64,000 nt of DNA from Nemania diffusa (taxonomy: Eukaryota; Ascomycota; Sordariomycetes; Xylariales; Xylariaceae). The first letter of the stretch is position 1. The number at the start of each line of letters is the position of its first letter. The notes under the pieces are model-generated. The model saw nothing but the letters and a program-made list of their open reading frames with translations, was not told where the DNA came from and searched no databases. Positions 1 to 11,239 of this stretch are shown here, piece by piece. Made by a program: the position numbers and the translations under genes. Where the stretch lies: assembly GCA_038501195.1 (NCBI GenBank), contig JBBPUQ010000008.1, positions 2,366,501 to 2,430,500 on the forward strand, in the 5' to 3' direction.

Positions 1-624
1 AGGGTTCGTGCTCCGGTACAATAACGGAAGGCTACTATACTAACTTGATCGATGCATAGCTTTGTTGAATTTGAGACTGCTGTTGATCTAAAGACTGCCG
101 TTGAAAAGCTCGATAATCGCGAGTTTAAGGGGCAGCGGGTCAACTGCGTTGCTGATGTAGGTCATTATAGTCCCTAACACAAGATGAAACCTTCTGACGC
201 CAAGAGTTAGACGCAACCAGACTTCCCTCCCCGTGGCGACCGCCGCTCTCGCTCGCCCAAGGGCCGCCGACCCTATGGAGTGCCTCCCGATGGCTACGAT
301 CGTCGACCTCCCCCCCGTGGGTACAGTCCTCGGGCCTATCGCGATGATTATCGTGATAGAAGCCCTCGACGTGACTACTACGATGACCGCCGTTATAGAT
401 CACCTTCGCGCCGCGGACCAGGTGGTGATGAGTATGGCCCACCTAGAGGAGGAGGCCGCTACGACGACCCCTATCGACGGGACTATCCGCCCCCTGACCC
501 GTACGTTAATGGTCGCCCTTACGACCGTCCCCCGCGAGACTTTCCCCCACGCGAAGGCGGCTATGGGCCACGTGAAGGTGGCGCATATCCTCGGGAAGAG
601 TATCGGCGAGGAGGCTACTGGTAA
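1..624 (+). CDS. SR-type pre-mRNA splicing factor, 3' end (5' partial)
   Basis: This is the C-terminal end of an RRM plus arginine-rich RNA-binding protein, probably a nuclear splicing factor of the fission yeast Srp2 type. Bases 1-59 are the tail of an intron with a perfect TACTAAC branch site at 38-44 and acceptor TAG at 57-59. Exon 60-156 encodes the last helix and strand of an RRM (FVEFETAVDLKTAVEKL, then GQRVNCVAD). A 54-bp intron follows (157-210, GTAGGT...TAG). The last exon, 211-624, encodes a tail of about 137 residues rich in Arg, Tyr, Asp, Pro and Gly, with SPRR, YRSPSRR and DRPPRD motifs, ending RRGGYW. The RRM start lies outside the window. The family call is solid; the exact orthologue is not, because the first RRM is missing. 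Other reading frames across the tail are open only because of the biased composition. Confidence 0.85.
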
Positions 625-1412
625 ATATCTTAACTCTACTTCTCTGAATGCGCCCCCTTACGTTATCTAGATCCCGAACCGAAACCAAGCATGAATTGAT
701 GAGGGAGTAAGGAAGGAAGGGCGACTGAGGTTGAGGGCAATGACGACGCAATCAAAACAACCTATTGACTAGGATAGATCACTTAGGCTTTCGGGATTAA
801 TGAACAAAAGGGGCTCTTAACGAACGCCATTTTCAAGGAGGCAGGAACAAGAATGTCAGCAAGGAGTGGTTTAGTTTCTAAAGCAAGAAAAGTAAAAAGT
901 TTTCGTCTTTAGTGTTTGTAGGCGAACAATGTACGAGATTCTATATTATGTGCGCTTGATCAACATGGCATAGCTTGTCCCTAATACCTAGAAGGCTTAC
1001 ATTCATTGGGAGGTGTGCTGTTGGGCCAATAACTGGCCTCTCCGCTTCGAAGTCCGGGGTTTTTTCTTGCGATACGCCACAAGTGTCCGCCAATTTATCT
1101 ACTATCCCGGGATAAATAGTGATACGACTTGAGTACTAACCGAGCCTAACATATAGCTGGTTAATCTTATTAATTATGAGATTAGGCCAAAAGACTTATC
1201 TAGGGAGCTCAATGGAAAGCCTTGGATAGGAAGGCATCCTCTGATCGTGTTGTATTAATAATGTTCAAACCCCACTCTGACCAAGCATTCGGGGATATAG
1301 AGGACGCCGTGAGCTTGACGCACCTCCGCCAAGGGAGCTCCGCCTTTTTGATCTTGCTTATAAAGAATAAGGTGCTTTGGCAAGCTTGTGCCCCTTCACT
1401 ACAATTCGATTA
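625..1412. other. Intergenic: SR gene 3' flank and GST promoter
   Basis: I see no coding potential. The segment holds the 3' flank of the SR gene and the upstream region of the GST gene, which has a TATA-like element at 1359-1365. Confidence 0.6.
1359..1365 (+). promoter_or_regulatory. TATA-like box upstream of the GST gene
   Basis: TATAAAG lies 48 bp before the ATG at 1413. A TATA this close to 1413 fits transcripts that begin just before or around that ATG, which matters for choosing between the long and short GST forms. Confidence 0.4.
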
Positions 1413-2711
1413 ATGCTTCTCCAACGGTCGGCACTGGCTTCAGTGCGAAGTATAAGAGGCGTCATAACCCGCCCCCCTCCTATTCGCTCAGCTCTAACAT
1501 ATACGTCTTCTATTATATCATCTTCCCCGCAAGCCCTACTAGTGAAACCTACCTCGAGGGTTAGGTATTCTACCGCGAGACAGCAACCACTTGATATATC
1601 AACTTCATTGCAGCTAAACTACGAGATGTCTGAACCAACAGGTCTCATTGCTAAGAGTGGCATTGAGCTGCTTACATTCGGTATGTAACCAGTTGCTTCA
1701 TAAAGATCAAAAGCCTTAATATATTCTCTACCGTAATCTCTTTTATCTACAGCTGCGTTATTTCTGAGCGGCATAAAGACGTAAACATATTTATGCTTTA
1801 TTCATTTATGCTTACTAACACATTGCAGGCACTCCCAATGGCTACAAAATCAGCATCCTGCTCGAGGAGCTGAAGGAGGCCTACGGCAAGGAATACACAT
1901 GGCAATCGGTAAATATCATGAAGAACACACAAAAAGAACCCTGGTTCATTGCCGCTGGCGCGAATGGTAGAATACCGTACGTATCCTCGTTTTGAATTCT
2001 TAAGTCTTGCAAAGTCTGTCCCATATGCTACCACGTGCTCTCATAGCCCCTGAGAGCGAGCAAGGCATTTCTGGTAAATGGCAGTGACCCTAACATTCGG
2101 ATTCTTGTAGAGCAATTGTTGACCATGACCGCGATGGCTTCGCTGTGTTTGAGGGCCTGGCGATATTGGGATATCTGACGCGCCGGTACGACCCGGAGCA
2201 CAAGTTCAGTTTCCCAGTCGAGAGCAACGAGTACGACGAGGCCGAGACATGGATGGCTTGGCAGCACGGCGGCCTCGGCCCCATGCAGGGCCAGGCCAAC
2301 CACTTCCTGCGCTTCGCCAAGGAGAAGATCCCCTACGGCATCCAGCGCTACGTCGGCGAGACGGAGCGCCTGTACGGCATCCTCAACACGCGCCTCGCCG
2401 ACCGCGAGTACGTCGTCGGCGGCAAGTTCAGCATCGCCGACATCAACCTCCTCGGCTGGGTCAACGCCGCGACGCTCTCGGGCCTCGATCTCGAGGCCGA
2501 CTTCCCCAACGTCCAGAAGTGGCTTGAGCGCTGTCTCGCCCGCCCCGGCGTCCAGAAGGGCTTTGCCATCCCCAGCGTGTCGTCTTTTAGCAATGCTGCC
2601 CTCAAGAAGGCCATTGCGTCAGACCCTGAGACCAAGAAGAATTTTGAGGAGACGAAGGCGCTGCTCAAGGATTCTAAGGAGAAATACGGATACAAATATT
2701 CTTCGCCTTAA
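1413..2711 (+). CDS. Glutathione S-transferase (Ure2-like), possible mitochondrial leader
   Basis: Exons 1413-1680, 1829-1976 and 2111-2711 give 338 aa. Introns begin GTATGT and GTACGT, have TACTAAC/CTAAC branch sites and end in AG; splicing creates the continuous motif GRIP-AIVDHD. The N-terminal thioredoxin-like domain has TPNGYKISILLEELKEAYG and FEGLAILGYLTRRYDP. The all-helical C-terminal domain has QANHFLRFAKEKIPYG, GGKFSIADINLLGWV and WLERCLARPGVQKG. Such enzymes conjugate glutathione to electrophiles or reduce peroxides. The 71 residues before the internal Met72 (ATG at 1626) contain many Arg and Ser and no acidic residue until residue 61, like a mitochondrial presequence; the stretch around residues 49-54 (RVRYST) resembles a processing site. 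Starting at 1626 would give a normal 267-aa cytosolic enzyme. Both starts are possible. I list the longer because it is open, lies next to a TATA and looks like a leader. Confidence 0.85.
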
Positions 2712-3966
2712 ACCTGCGATAAGGAGAGGTGGAAAATAGAGCGTTTCGTATTTTGGAACCCATTATGTTAGTATAGCTTAATGGCATCAGTTAGGCGCTA
2801 AAATACGAGCACTAATGGGTATCTTCCAAATGCCTTCACCCCGTGGCTTTCAATGTTTCGTATCACTATGAGAATCGTATATAGGTGCCGTCGAGAGGGT
2901 GAACATGGGAAATATCGCAACATGTGAGCAGGTATTAGTGCAAGCATTCAGGCTCGCGCTCAGTGTTTTCATAAATCAGGTTTCGTGCATATCGTGTATG
3001 TACCTAGACTAAGTTAGGTAGGGAAAATGCCTTTATCACAACATATGCATTAACACATACCTACTTTTTGTGAAATCCAACGTTGTTTTGAGAAAACCCC
3101 TTCATCGACTAGATATAATATAAATCTAATTGCTTAGCTTCTCATGACATACATACATAACGAAAGTAATCTCCTCAAGCCGAGGTTCTATCTAGTTTTC
3201 GTCGTTCGTAGTCCTCTTTTAAGACTGTGTCACATGAGAGAGCTAACAACGGTCACTCTAATCAAGTTAGCTTTCATCTTAGTATCGCAAATGCGCTCCA
3301 GTAAGAAGCTATCGCCAAGAACCTCATTTAACGGATTGCCGAGTATCGATCCGTCCCGTCGGTACGATTCTCTCCCGGATCTCCAGTTATTTCCCCGCAA
3401 ACCCCTTTCCCAGCCCCCTGGCCGTCTACGAGCCTTACTTAGGTACCTTACTTAGGTTCCTTAGAGCAGGTACGCTATGGAGTCTCTGCGTCTCTTGGCT
3501 ACATTCATCATGAAAGACAAGAACTTACCATCTCTATTATTGGCAGTGCCACGCATGCGGTGTACGGGCATGGTATAGAATAATATGGACCGGGTTAATG
3601 ATACTATAACGATCGTGCTGTTGAATTATTCGGGCCCACGAAGCCGAGCCAAAATGTGACATAGTCTAGGTATTGGGCCTTGCTCCCTTCGGTGTGGATT
3701 GTTTATTTCCCCGCCTCGATATCGTCAGAACGATCCAGGATGAGCCTAGAGGCGGAGATTGTTCCGTGAGATATAGCCAGTGTATGCTATATTCGATACT
3801 GCAAATCATGGGGATATAAAAACTCGCCTTCCTACGACTCCACGAATTTGGAGCTATCGGTGGCGAGGGGCATTCTAATCACCGACCATTACAGCTTCTG
3901 AGCTCTCCTACTGTGGTGCTGAAACATACGTGAGTAGATCAATGGCTTGCATTGATTTCCATCATC
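2712..3966. other. Intergenic: GST 3' flank and GH79 promoter
   Basis: I see no gene. Around 3436-3465 the sequence has repeated TTAGGTACC-type words related to the palindrome ACCTAGGT, which recurs in other intergenic parts of this window. Confidence 0.55.
3815..3822 (+). promoter_or_regulatory. TATA box of the GH79 gene
   Basis: TATAAAAA lies about 145 bp upstream of the GH79 ATG at 3967, in otherwise mixed sequence. It is a good candidate core promoter with a 5' leader of roughly 100 nt. Confidence 0.45.
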
Positions 3967-4034
3967 ATGACACTCTCACGAATTTTTCTCGCCGCAACGG
4001 TCGTGGGGGCAGCAGTAGCAGCGCCTCAAGATAA
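3942..4034 (+). other. Upstream ORF overlapping the GH79 start
   Basis: An ATG at 3942 opens a 30-codon reading frame that ends TAA at 4032-4034, overlapping the GH79 start codon (3967) out of frame. If the 5' leader includes it, it would reduce translation of the glycosidase unless ribosomes skip it. There is no evidence that the peptide itself matters. Confidence 0.3.
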
Positions 4035-5694
4035 GACCACAGTCAAAATCTCCGTGCCCTCGAGTCTAAGCACACGACTATTAGTACCCGATGTCTACAG
4101 CTACTCAATCGAGCCAGTGTGGCTAGACTCGTATATCAACACCTCACTAGCATATACACTATTCAACAGCATCGCAAGCGTAACGGGCAAGGCGCCCCGG
4201 ATCCGCGTTGGTGGAAACACAGCGGATCAGACATACCTGTACCCGTCCTCGCCACTGCCGCTGACGGGGAATGACTCGGTGGCCATACCGAGCCCAGCGA
4301 CCGCGACGTCGTTCAATATCACACCGCACTGGTTCGACATTTGGTCAACCTATTTCCCAGCCGGCACGGAGCTCATCTACACGCTCAACCTCGCAGACAA
4401 CTCGTCAGGCTGGGCCAACGCCGTGGCGCAGGCCGAGGCAGCGCACGCGGGTCTCGGAGACTCACTCGTGGCCTTCGAGCTCGGGAATGAGATCGACCAC
4501 TTTATCAACAAGGGCCTGAGGGACGCCTCGTGGGACGTGAAGGAGTACATCGGGCAATTCCGGAACATCACGGCGCAGATTATGGCAAGCGCCTGGTATC
4601 GGGGCCTAGCGGAGAAAAAGAACAAAGTACCGACCATCCAGGCGGCCGTGTTCGCGGACCCGCCGGAAGTGCCGGACCAGCAGGACGAGATCGACGACTT
4701 CAGTATCGCAAACCTCACGGCAGGCGGCATCGCGTCGACGCCGGAGGAGAAGGCGCTCATCTCGAGCTACGCGACGCACCTCTACCCGCAGTCGACGTGC
4801 GACACGGCGCGCTGGTACCGGCTACGGCTAGACCTACTCTCGGACCACAGCGTGGTGTGGCACAACGTGAGCCAGTACATCCCGCAGGCCGCCGCAGCAG
4901 ACGCAGCAGGCGCGCCGCTCGTCATGGGCGAGACCAACTCGGCGTCGTGCTCGGGCCGCTCGGGCATCAGCGACACCTTCGGCGCGGCGCTCTGGGCCAC
5001 CGACTACGCCCTCACCGCCGCCTCCCTCGGCATCCGCCGCCTGCACTTCCACCTCGGCGCGCGCGCCGAGTACTCGGCCTTCACGCCGCTGCCCTACGTG
5101 CTCAAGAACGAGAGCCTCGCCGCCGGCATCCGCACCGCGGTGTACGCGCACTACTTCGTCGCGCGCGTCGTCGCCGGCCAGCAGGGGGACGGCGCCGCCG
5201 CGTTCCGCGTCGCCGCGCTGCCGGGCGCCAACTCGAGCGCGCTGAGCGGGTTCGCCGTCTACGCCGACGGCGGGGACGCCGCGGGGGCGAAGATCCTGGG
5301 CGGGGAGCGGCTGCGCAAGCTTGTGTTCCTCGACATGGGCGTGTGGAATGGCACCGAGGGCCTCAGCAACCCCTCCACGCTGTCGGCGACGGACGGGACT
5401 TCGTTCAGTCAGGGGACGCGGCCTGTTTCCACGTTCGAGGTCGCGACGCCCTGGCGCCGGGGCGCGGAGGTTAAGGTGGTGAGACTTGCGGCGCCCGGGA
5501 CGAATGCGAAGAGCCAGGTCACTGTTGCCGGGACCGTGTTTGACGATAAGACGGGCAAGGCGGTGGTAGGTGGCAAGGGCGGGAAACTGGGTAGTGAGTA
5601 TAGCGAGGTTATTCACGTGGGGGCTAAGGGCGTCGTCAAATTCGATGTCCAGAGGGCTGAGGGCGTGTTGTTGGAGGTTGCAGGTGATAAATAA
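3967..5694 (+). CDS. Secreted GH79 beta-glucuronidase-like glycoside hydrolase
   Basis: A single exon of 575 aa. The start at 3967 gives a clean signal peptide (TLSRIFLAATVVGAAVA, cleavage before APQ); an in-frame upstream TTG at 3952 is not needed. The protein resembles fungal GH79 enzymes that remove glucuronic acid (or 4-O-methyl-glucuronic acid) from arabinogalactan or similar glycans outside the cell. RVGGNTADQT is the family's N-terminal strand. FELGNEID places the acid/base Glu at residue 175, and VMGETNS places the nucleophile Glu at about residue 322. The C-terminal beta domain runs to the end. Many Asn-X-Ser/Thr sites fit a secreted glycoprotein. The coding region is very GC-rich between about 4,700 and 5,400, which opens long chance frames on both strands. 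Substrate cannot be told from sequence alone. Confidence 0.88.
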   Translation: MTLSRIFLAATVVGAAVAAPQDKTTVKISVPSSLSTRLLVPDVYSYSIEPVWLDSYINTSLAYTLFNSIASVTGKAPRIRVGGNTADQTYLYPSSPLPLTGNDSVAIPSPATATSFNITPHWFDIWSTYFPAGTELIYTLNLADNSSGWANAVAQAEAAHAGLGDSLVAFELGNEIDHFINKGLRDASWDVKEYIGQFRNITAQIMASAWYRGLAEKKNKVPTIQAAVFADPPEVPDQQDEIDDFSIANLTAGGIASTPEEKALISSYATHLYPQSTCDTARWYRLRLDLLSDHSVVWHNVSQYIPQAAAADAAGAPLVMGETNSASCSGRSGISDTFGAALWATDYALTAASLGIRRLHFHLGARAEYSAFTPLPYVLKNESLAAGIRTAVYAHYFVARVVAGQQGDGAAAFRVAALPGANSSALSGFAVYADGGDAAGAKILGGERLRKLVFLDMGVWNGTEGLSNPSTLSATDGTSFSQGTRPVSTFEVATPWRRGAEVKVVRLAAPGTNAKSQVTVAGTVFDDKTGKAVVGGKGGKLGSEYSEVIHVGAKGVVKFDVQRAEGVLLEVAGDK

Positions 5695-6131
5695 GGATTT
5701 ATAGTTAGTTATTTAGACAAAAATCTGGGTGCGCGAAGAAAAAGCCCATCTAACGCTTCCTTCTATAAATGTTATCTAGGCACTTAGTGAGACAAGTACA
5801 TAAGCAAAGCAGTGAAACATTATAAGCAGTATTTGTCCTACTGATGAAAAGCTTTCAATCTAATAATTATAGAAAGGTTTTGAATTACTATTTTTAACAT
5901 AGTAAAAAGTAGGTGAAAATCTATGAGGGTGGATTAAATGAGTTATGGTAAGTTAGGCCGGTCTAGGGAAAACATGTGGCGAAAGTTTTACGTGTAAGTG
6001 AGAATGCTCCGCCACATCCGACAAAATCGCTCTTAATCCTGTGACTCCCGTCCTGTCCTTTTTCATCGAATCAACACACCTACAGGTACATTCTCACATC
6101 GATATCACATTCAATCACATCAGTTGTCGTG
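5695..6131. other. Intergenic between GH79 and a small gene
   Basis: The segment is AT-leaning 3' flank of the GH79 gene followed by the leader of the small gene at 6132. No other gene is visible. Confidence 0.5.
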
Positions 6132-6389
6132 ATGCCTTTCCTCAGCTCTTCTACTACTACTTCGTCATCTTCGCAACCCTTATCCTCTGCGTCGGGTTCG
6201 GAGCCCAACAACGATTCGCCTATCTCGGAGCAATCGCAGACGGGGGAGTCAAGCTCTACCGCGACAGGCGCTGGCGTAAACACGGGCGCAGGAATCACAC
6301 GGGAGAAGACCGAGGCTGAACTCGAAGCTGACCGCATGTATGAAGAGGCTATAGAAGAGGAATACGCCAAACGGGAGGGAGGCGCTTAA
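6132..6389 (+). CDS. Small Ser-rich protein with acidic C-terminal helix, 85 aa
   Basis: The ATG at 6132 opens an 85-codon frame. The first 55 residues are low-complexity Ser/Thr/Gly (SSSTTTSSSSQPLSSASGS and similar). The end is a charged helix with TEAELEADRMYEEAIEEEYA followed by KREGGA. The contrast between a disordered head and a sharply defined acidic tail looks like a real small protein, and the tail resembles short uncharacterised proteins I associate with other Sordariomycetes; that resemblance is from memory and untested. No function can be given. No membrane segment or secretion signal is present. Confidence 0.5.
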   Translation: MPFLSSSTTTSSSSQPLSSASGSEPNNDSPISEQSQTGESSSTATGAGVNTGAGITREKTEAELEADRMYEEAIEEEYAKREGGA

Positions 6390-9300
6390 TCAAATCCAAG
6401 GCGATGCGCCATCTCGGCCTTACCCGTCGCCAAGCTCTGCCCACCCCCTTCGTTATTGGAGAGAATATCTAGCATTAGCGCCGCTGAAGACTAATGCGTG
6501 TCTCTCATTCTGCCAGGGCCGGTTTTGGGTGGCTACGGTTGGCGTTGACTCTGTTGTCATCATCATTGCGCTGGATGTTAAGCCCGAGAAGCCCGTCACT
6601 CCCTACTCTATCATTTATTTACCATATAACACACAGCTATTTAGCTATTCATACTATGAATATATCATGAAGGATCCATACCATTCAGAAAGATATATAT
6701 TTACCCCTCCTTAGATTGTTGTCGGTGGCGGTCATTGAGCCAGATGGTCCCATTTCAGTAAAGAACCCGACATGACATGGGTGCTCCAAGATGACGGTCA
6801 AATATGTATGTAGGGGGCACACAGGCACAACAAGTATGTACGCAGTAAGCAGAGATGTGCATTATATGATAAAGTTGCAGCATCTTTCAACACCGCTTCC
6901 AGACTTCACTAATACTATGTGGTGATTCTTTGACTTGAGTCTACAGTCTTATAGTCGCCGTGCTTGTATCCAGTCTCGCTTATCATGAATATATATCTCG
7001 AGATTCATCCTCACTAATGCATCATATCCCTAAGCTAGATTCACTCGATTATCTGTCCCTTCTTTTTAGACCAGCATTCTAGGGAAGTGGGAAACCTGAT
7101 CGGCATCATGCAGGCCACTCTCCAAGCTTGAAGGATTGCAGACCGGTTTGACCTAATAACGGCCGTGTCAGCAAAAAAAGAAAAAAGCCTACGGTGTGCC
7201 ATCAACCAGGATACGAATACACACCTTTACGGTGGTAACCCAGATGGGAAATTCTATACAGATCAAGATACATTATACAGGCCCTTTTCATAGTGTAAAC
7301 TGCTATTCTTTACAACACCCCGATGTCGCTATCTCGATTCGGTGTAAAAGCACGTTCTAGGGGTTATTGAAAGCTGAAAAGATATGGCTTGTAATATTCC
7401 ATTTCTTGAAGGAGGATATCCAAGTCCATGAAATCGTGCCGCTGCAAAGATTAGACACCATGAAATGCTATCCAAGCTTATATGAGTTTGCATAGTATGC
7501 CGTCCTACTCTAGACTATGTTGCTGCGTGTTCAGACAGGGAACCTAGGACCAGCCATCTTGATAACGTTCCTCTGAGGAACTCGCATCTCTCCTCTTAAA
7601 CTCCAATAGGAAATCCCGAAAATCGAAGCCTGTGGTACTTATATACCTCATGCTATAGCCTTTTTACAGCAACATGTGTGTCTTAAGCAGTAGATAGCCA
7701 AGAATGATACCGTTACTATGCCCCCACCTAATTCAGGCCCGTCTGTAGGTTGCTTTCACTCCGTGGGGGACCATCGCATAGAATACTGCCATTGCGGGGA
7801 AGGCGGCTTACATGATATCATTTGGGATAGAGGTACGGCATGATCGTATGGTCATGGTTCGTTCGGTGCTGCTGTGCTACCTCTCAATCTCACATCTAAG
7901 TGCTGGCCGCTACTAAGTCTGCCGTGTCACTAGAGGGGGATATAGTCACATGTAGGTAAACTGGAAGAGTAGATGAATACTTGGTAGCTTGGAAGAGGAA
8001 CGACAAACTTGAAGTCTTTGATGGTAATAACTAATACATATTATTAATAAAATGACAAAACGAATATTGTTTATATTAACTGATACCCTAGAAAAGGCTA
8101 CTATTATATGATACTATTCCTCCCAATTATAGCACATATTTATTAATCTCTCGGAAATGAATATCTAGGTAGGTCTGCTAGGATTGAAGCCGGTATTAAC
8201 GAAATAGTAGACTAGATAGGTATACTAGACAAATAGCTTTTGGGCATATTGCTCGTTGACTACTACTGTACTTGACTCTTGGCATATTACCATTTCGGTG
8301 AGATCGCCAACCGCCACTACAACCTCAGTGCTTCGGTATTTCTATGAGCCGTACTATTATCGGCAAATTCCTACCGCGACTATTTAGTAGTACAGAAGAT
8401 ATGTAAGCCATCTCCCAGGTTTCGCGTGACGACCGGATCCCACCGACGCTGATCACCTACTGACATACATCTGATAGATCATAGAACCAACGAAGGTCAG
8501 TATCGCGCTCCGACTTTTGTCTACGTTGCTTAGAGGCCCGAGACTGGGCTTCGGCGGACCATGAAGTTCTCTCTCTCACCGTCAGTCTATTACATACCGC
8601 TCTTTCATGGAACAACTGACCCTACCAACTGCTACGTCAATGTTGTATTACCCACGTTACCGGATTGGTCATTGCCATGATATGGCTCGCCCAATCGTCT
8701 CCGTCCACGAAGTCACGAACCATCAGCATCAATATCATATATCAAATTACTTTGCGGCTCCGCGTGTTTGTGTAATCCCCTTTGCCCTGAATAGCGCTTC
8801 GCTCTTGGGCTGTATTGGTCTATACGCTCTAACTCTCGCATCAGGGGTGGTTCCCATCGCTTCTTGCTAATATCAGTCTACGCCGAGAAGCTGCGCTTAG
8901 CGAGCCGGAACGAGGGCCCGTGACGTAGTTGGCAGTATTGACTAAGCCGCCGTCCCTAACCCATGAGGATGTTGTGTTTGTGTTCTTGTCGGTCTTCTCA
9001 CCTCTCGTCGATCCCACAACCTCAGCACATGACGGCCACGACAGTGATGCCTCTGCAGCAAATGTTACCACACCAACGTGTTAATGCAGCATAACAAGGG
9101 TCGACATTACGTATTTCCCTGACCTTCTCGCTCAGATTTGGGGTGGGAAAATTGCATAGTAGGGACCCAAGACGGACCTTGCCGAATGATAGATGCATAA
9201 CCCTTCGCGAATATCGGTGGCCTGCTTGCGACTTGCGGCAGGACGCATATGAATGGTTATATGCATGGTTCTTCGAGGGTATGGCTTTCCCAAACGCATA

Positions 9301-10089
9301 GAAGCCGGCCTTCTGAGCTTGGTCTACCTATAGATTCAGCGTGGGTTTGTGACTGACTTCAAGAGGTGCACCAATGCCAAGCATCTACTTCTTCTCCCGC
9401 TACCATTGCCTCGCGACTTTCCACCTTTACTGCCAGGGGCTAGACTCTCTGTCTTCCTGCCATTAAAGGGCTCCCAAATCAGGAACAAGTCTTTCGGATA
9501 TGACCCTACCGCCTTTACTGTCCGGCATTAGCTTGGAGTGACCCTGATGACGATTTATTGCACAAAGACTACACTAAACATTATTCATACAAGCCCCTCT
9601 TGTGTACCCGTCGCTGCCTAACCATCCTTGCCTCTATAATCCTTCCTGATATGTTTAAAAGCTAGTGCGGCACAGGCCGCTTTTACCGCAGGGTGCTAGT
9701 ATCTCGCTGCTATGTCCTGACGATCAGCTAATCATCGAAGCTATCCCCAACGCCACCAGCCGCCGCTGACAGGGAGATACCGAAAGGAAAAGAAAACAGA
9801 ATATTCCTATTATCCTCCACACTTTCTGCTGGCCGGGTTGGAGAGGTTCTCGTGCATCACCTTCCCGTTTGGGTATTCAGTCAGTCACATCTCTTGTTTA
9901 ACGCTGGATATAGATCCAAGGAGCCGCACGACAAAGCTGGCAACACGAGTACTTGCCTTACCTCTCAGACTAGAGTTGATCTAATTTCTTGTATGAAAAT
10001 CTCTAGGTGTCTATCTCTCATATATATACCTATATATCAGTCACTAGAAAAGTGTACGACCAGCTTACTCAACAGTCCCTCATCTCACA
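6390..10089. other. Long gene-poor stretch
   Basis: No gene can be supported in 3.7 kb. Short open frames exist, for example from an ATG at 8561 and around 8607-8870 and 8950-9071, but none shows a recognisable domain, a consistent frame or convincing splice signals. The part at 8,030-8,260 is AT-leaning. The last few hundred bases are the promoter of the gene at 10,090. Confidence 0.5.
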
Positions 10090-11239
10090 ATGGCGCCACA
10101 CGTAGACACTCCGTCACCAACACGGGACTTTGCTAGCAACAGTGACGAGTCAGACAGTAGTCCAGTGATATCTCCCAGGTCTGACGAAGGTGAGTTGGAA
10201 AAACCCAAACCCTTTCATCATCCAAGCAGTGCTCATGGAAGCAGCTAGTACAGCAGGCAAGCTCGGCACAAGCCGCCCCCTGATTCCCGGGGTCTATGTG
10301 CCGACCCTGTGTTTCTTCGACTCCAAGACGGAGGACATCGACACAGACTCCATATCCCGCCACGCGGTACGACTTGCTCGGGCTGGTGTCACGGGCATCG
10401 CGACTCAGGGCTCGAATGGCGAAGCTGTCCACCTCACACACGGCGAGCGCCGGCTAGTGACAGCAACGACTCGCTCCGCACTAGATCGCGCCGGCTTCTC
10501 ACACGTCCCGGTAATCGTAGGGTGCGGTGCCCAGAGCGTCCGCGAGACGGTTAGGTTCTGCCGCGAGGCAGCAGAGGCAGGAGGCGACTACGTGCTCGTG
10601 TTGCCCCCGTCCTACTACGCCACGCTCTTCGCGCCCTCGTCCGAGACGATCGTGAGATACTTTACAGAGGTAGCGGACGCCTCCCCCATCCCCATTATCA
10701 TCTACAACTACCCCGGGGGCGCCAACGGCATCGACCTGTCCTCCGACGTGATCTTGTCCCTAGCCCAGCATCCCCACATCGTCGGCGTGAAGCTCACCTG
10801 CGGGAACACGGGCAAGCTGAACCGCATTGCCTCCGCCGTGCGGAACGCTACTGCTACTAAGGGCGGCGGCGGCGGCTCCGTCAAGCCTGACTTCTTAGTC
10901 CTGGCGGGATCCGCGGACTTCACGATCCAGTCCCTCATCGCCGGGAGCCACGGCATCCTGGCGGGCCTCGCCAACATCGCGCCGAGGGCCTGCATCAGGA
11001 CGCTGGAGCTGTACAGGGAGGGTAGGATCGCAGAGGCGCAGAGGATGCAGGAGGTGGTGTCACAGGGGGACTGGACCGCCATCAGGGGCGGCGTGGTCGG
11101 CGTCAAGGCTGGGCTGCAGGCGTGGATGGGCTACGGCGGGTTCGCGCGCAGCCCGCTGCCCAGGCCGACGGGCGAGCAGTCCAGGTCGTGGAAAGAGGGG
11201 TACCGCGACCTCGTGGCGCTGGAGAAGACGTTGCTGTGA
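10090..11239 (+). CDS. DapA-family lyase/aldolase (dihydrodipicolinate synthase-like)
   Basis: Exons 10090-10189 and 10257-11239 give 360 aa. The 67-bp intron begins GTGAGT and ends CAG; splicing joins a disordered Ser/Asp/Pro head (MAPHVDTPSPTRDF...) to GKLGTSRPLIPGVYVPTL. The rest is a TIM-barrel class I aldolase of the DHDPS/N-acetylneuraminate lyase superfamily: TQGSNGEAVHL binds the keto-acid carboxylate, IIYNYPG carries the conserved Tyr (about residue 183), and VGVKLTCGN carries the Schiff-base Lys (about 212). SADFTIQSLIAGSHGILAGL is also typical. Fungi make lysine by the aminoadipate route, so this is probably not a lysine enzyme; 4-hydroxy-2-oxoglutarate aldolase or a sugar-acid aldolase is more likely. 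The true start is the upstream ATG, not the in-frame GTG at 10190, which is the splice donor. Confidence 0.85.

Noticed and set aside
233..670. 145-codon forward frame over the SR gene tail
   Set aside because: The frame ending at 624 continues the RRM through a proper intron and gives the RS/RGG-like tail; the other is out of phase.
4530..5616. Long open frames on both strands overlapping the GH79 gene (4,530-5,474 plus; 4,834-5,616 minus)
   Set aside because: They are Arg/Ala-rich shadows of a GC-rich coding region; the GH79 frame has the domain motifs and signal peptide.
8561..9071. Possible small secreted protein gene starting MKFSLS at 8,561
   Set aside because: The frame closes after 39 codons and I could not find splice signals joining it to the later open segments.
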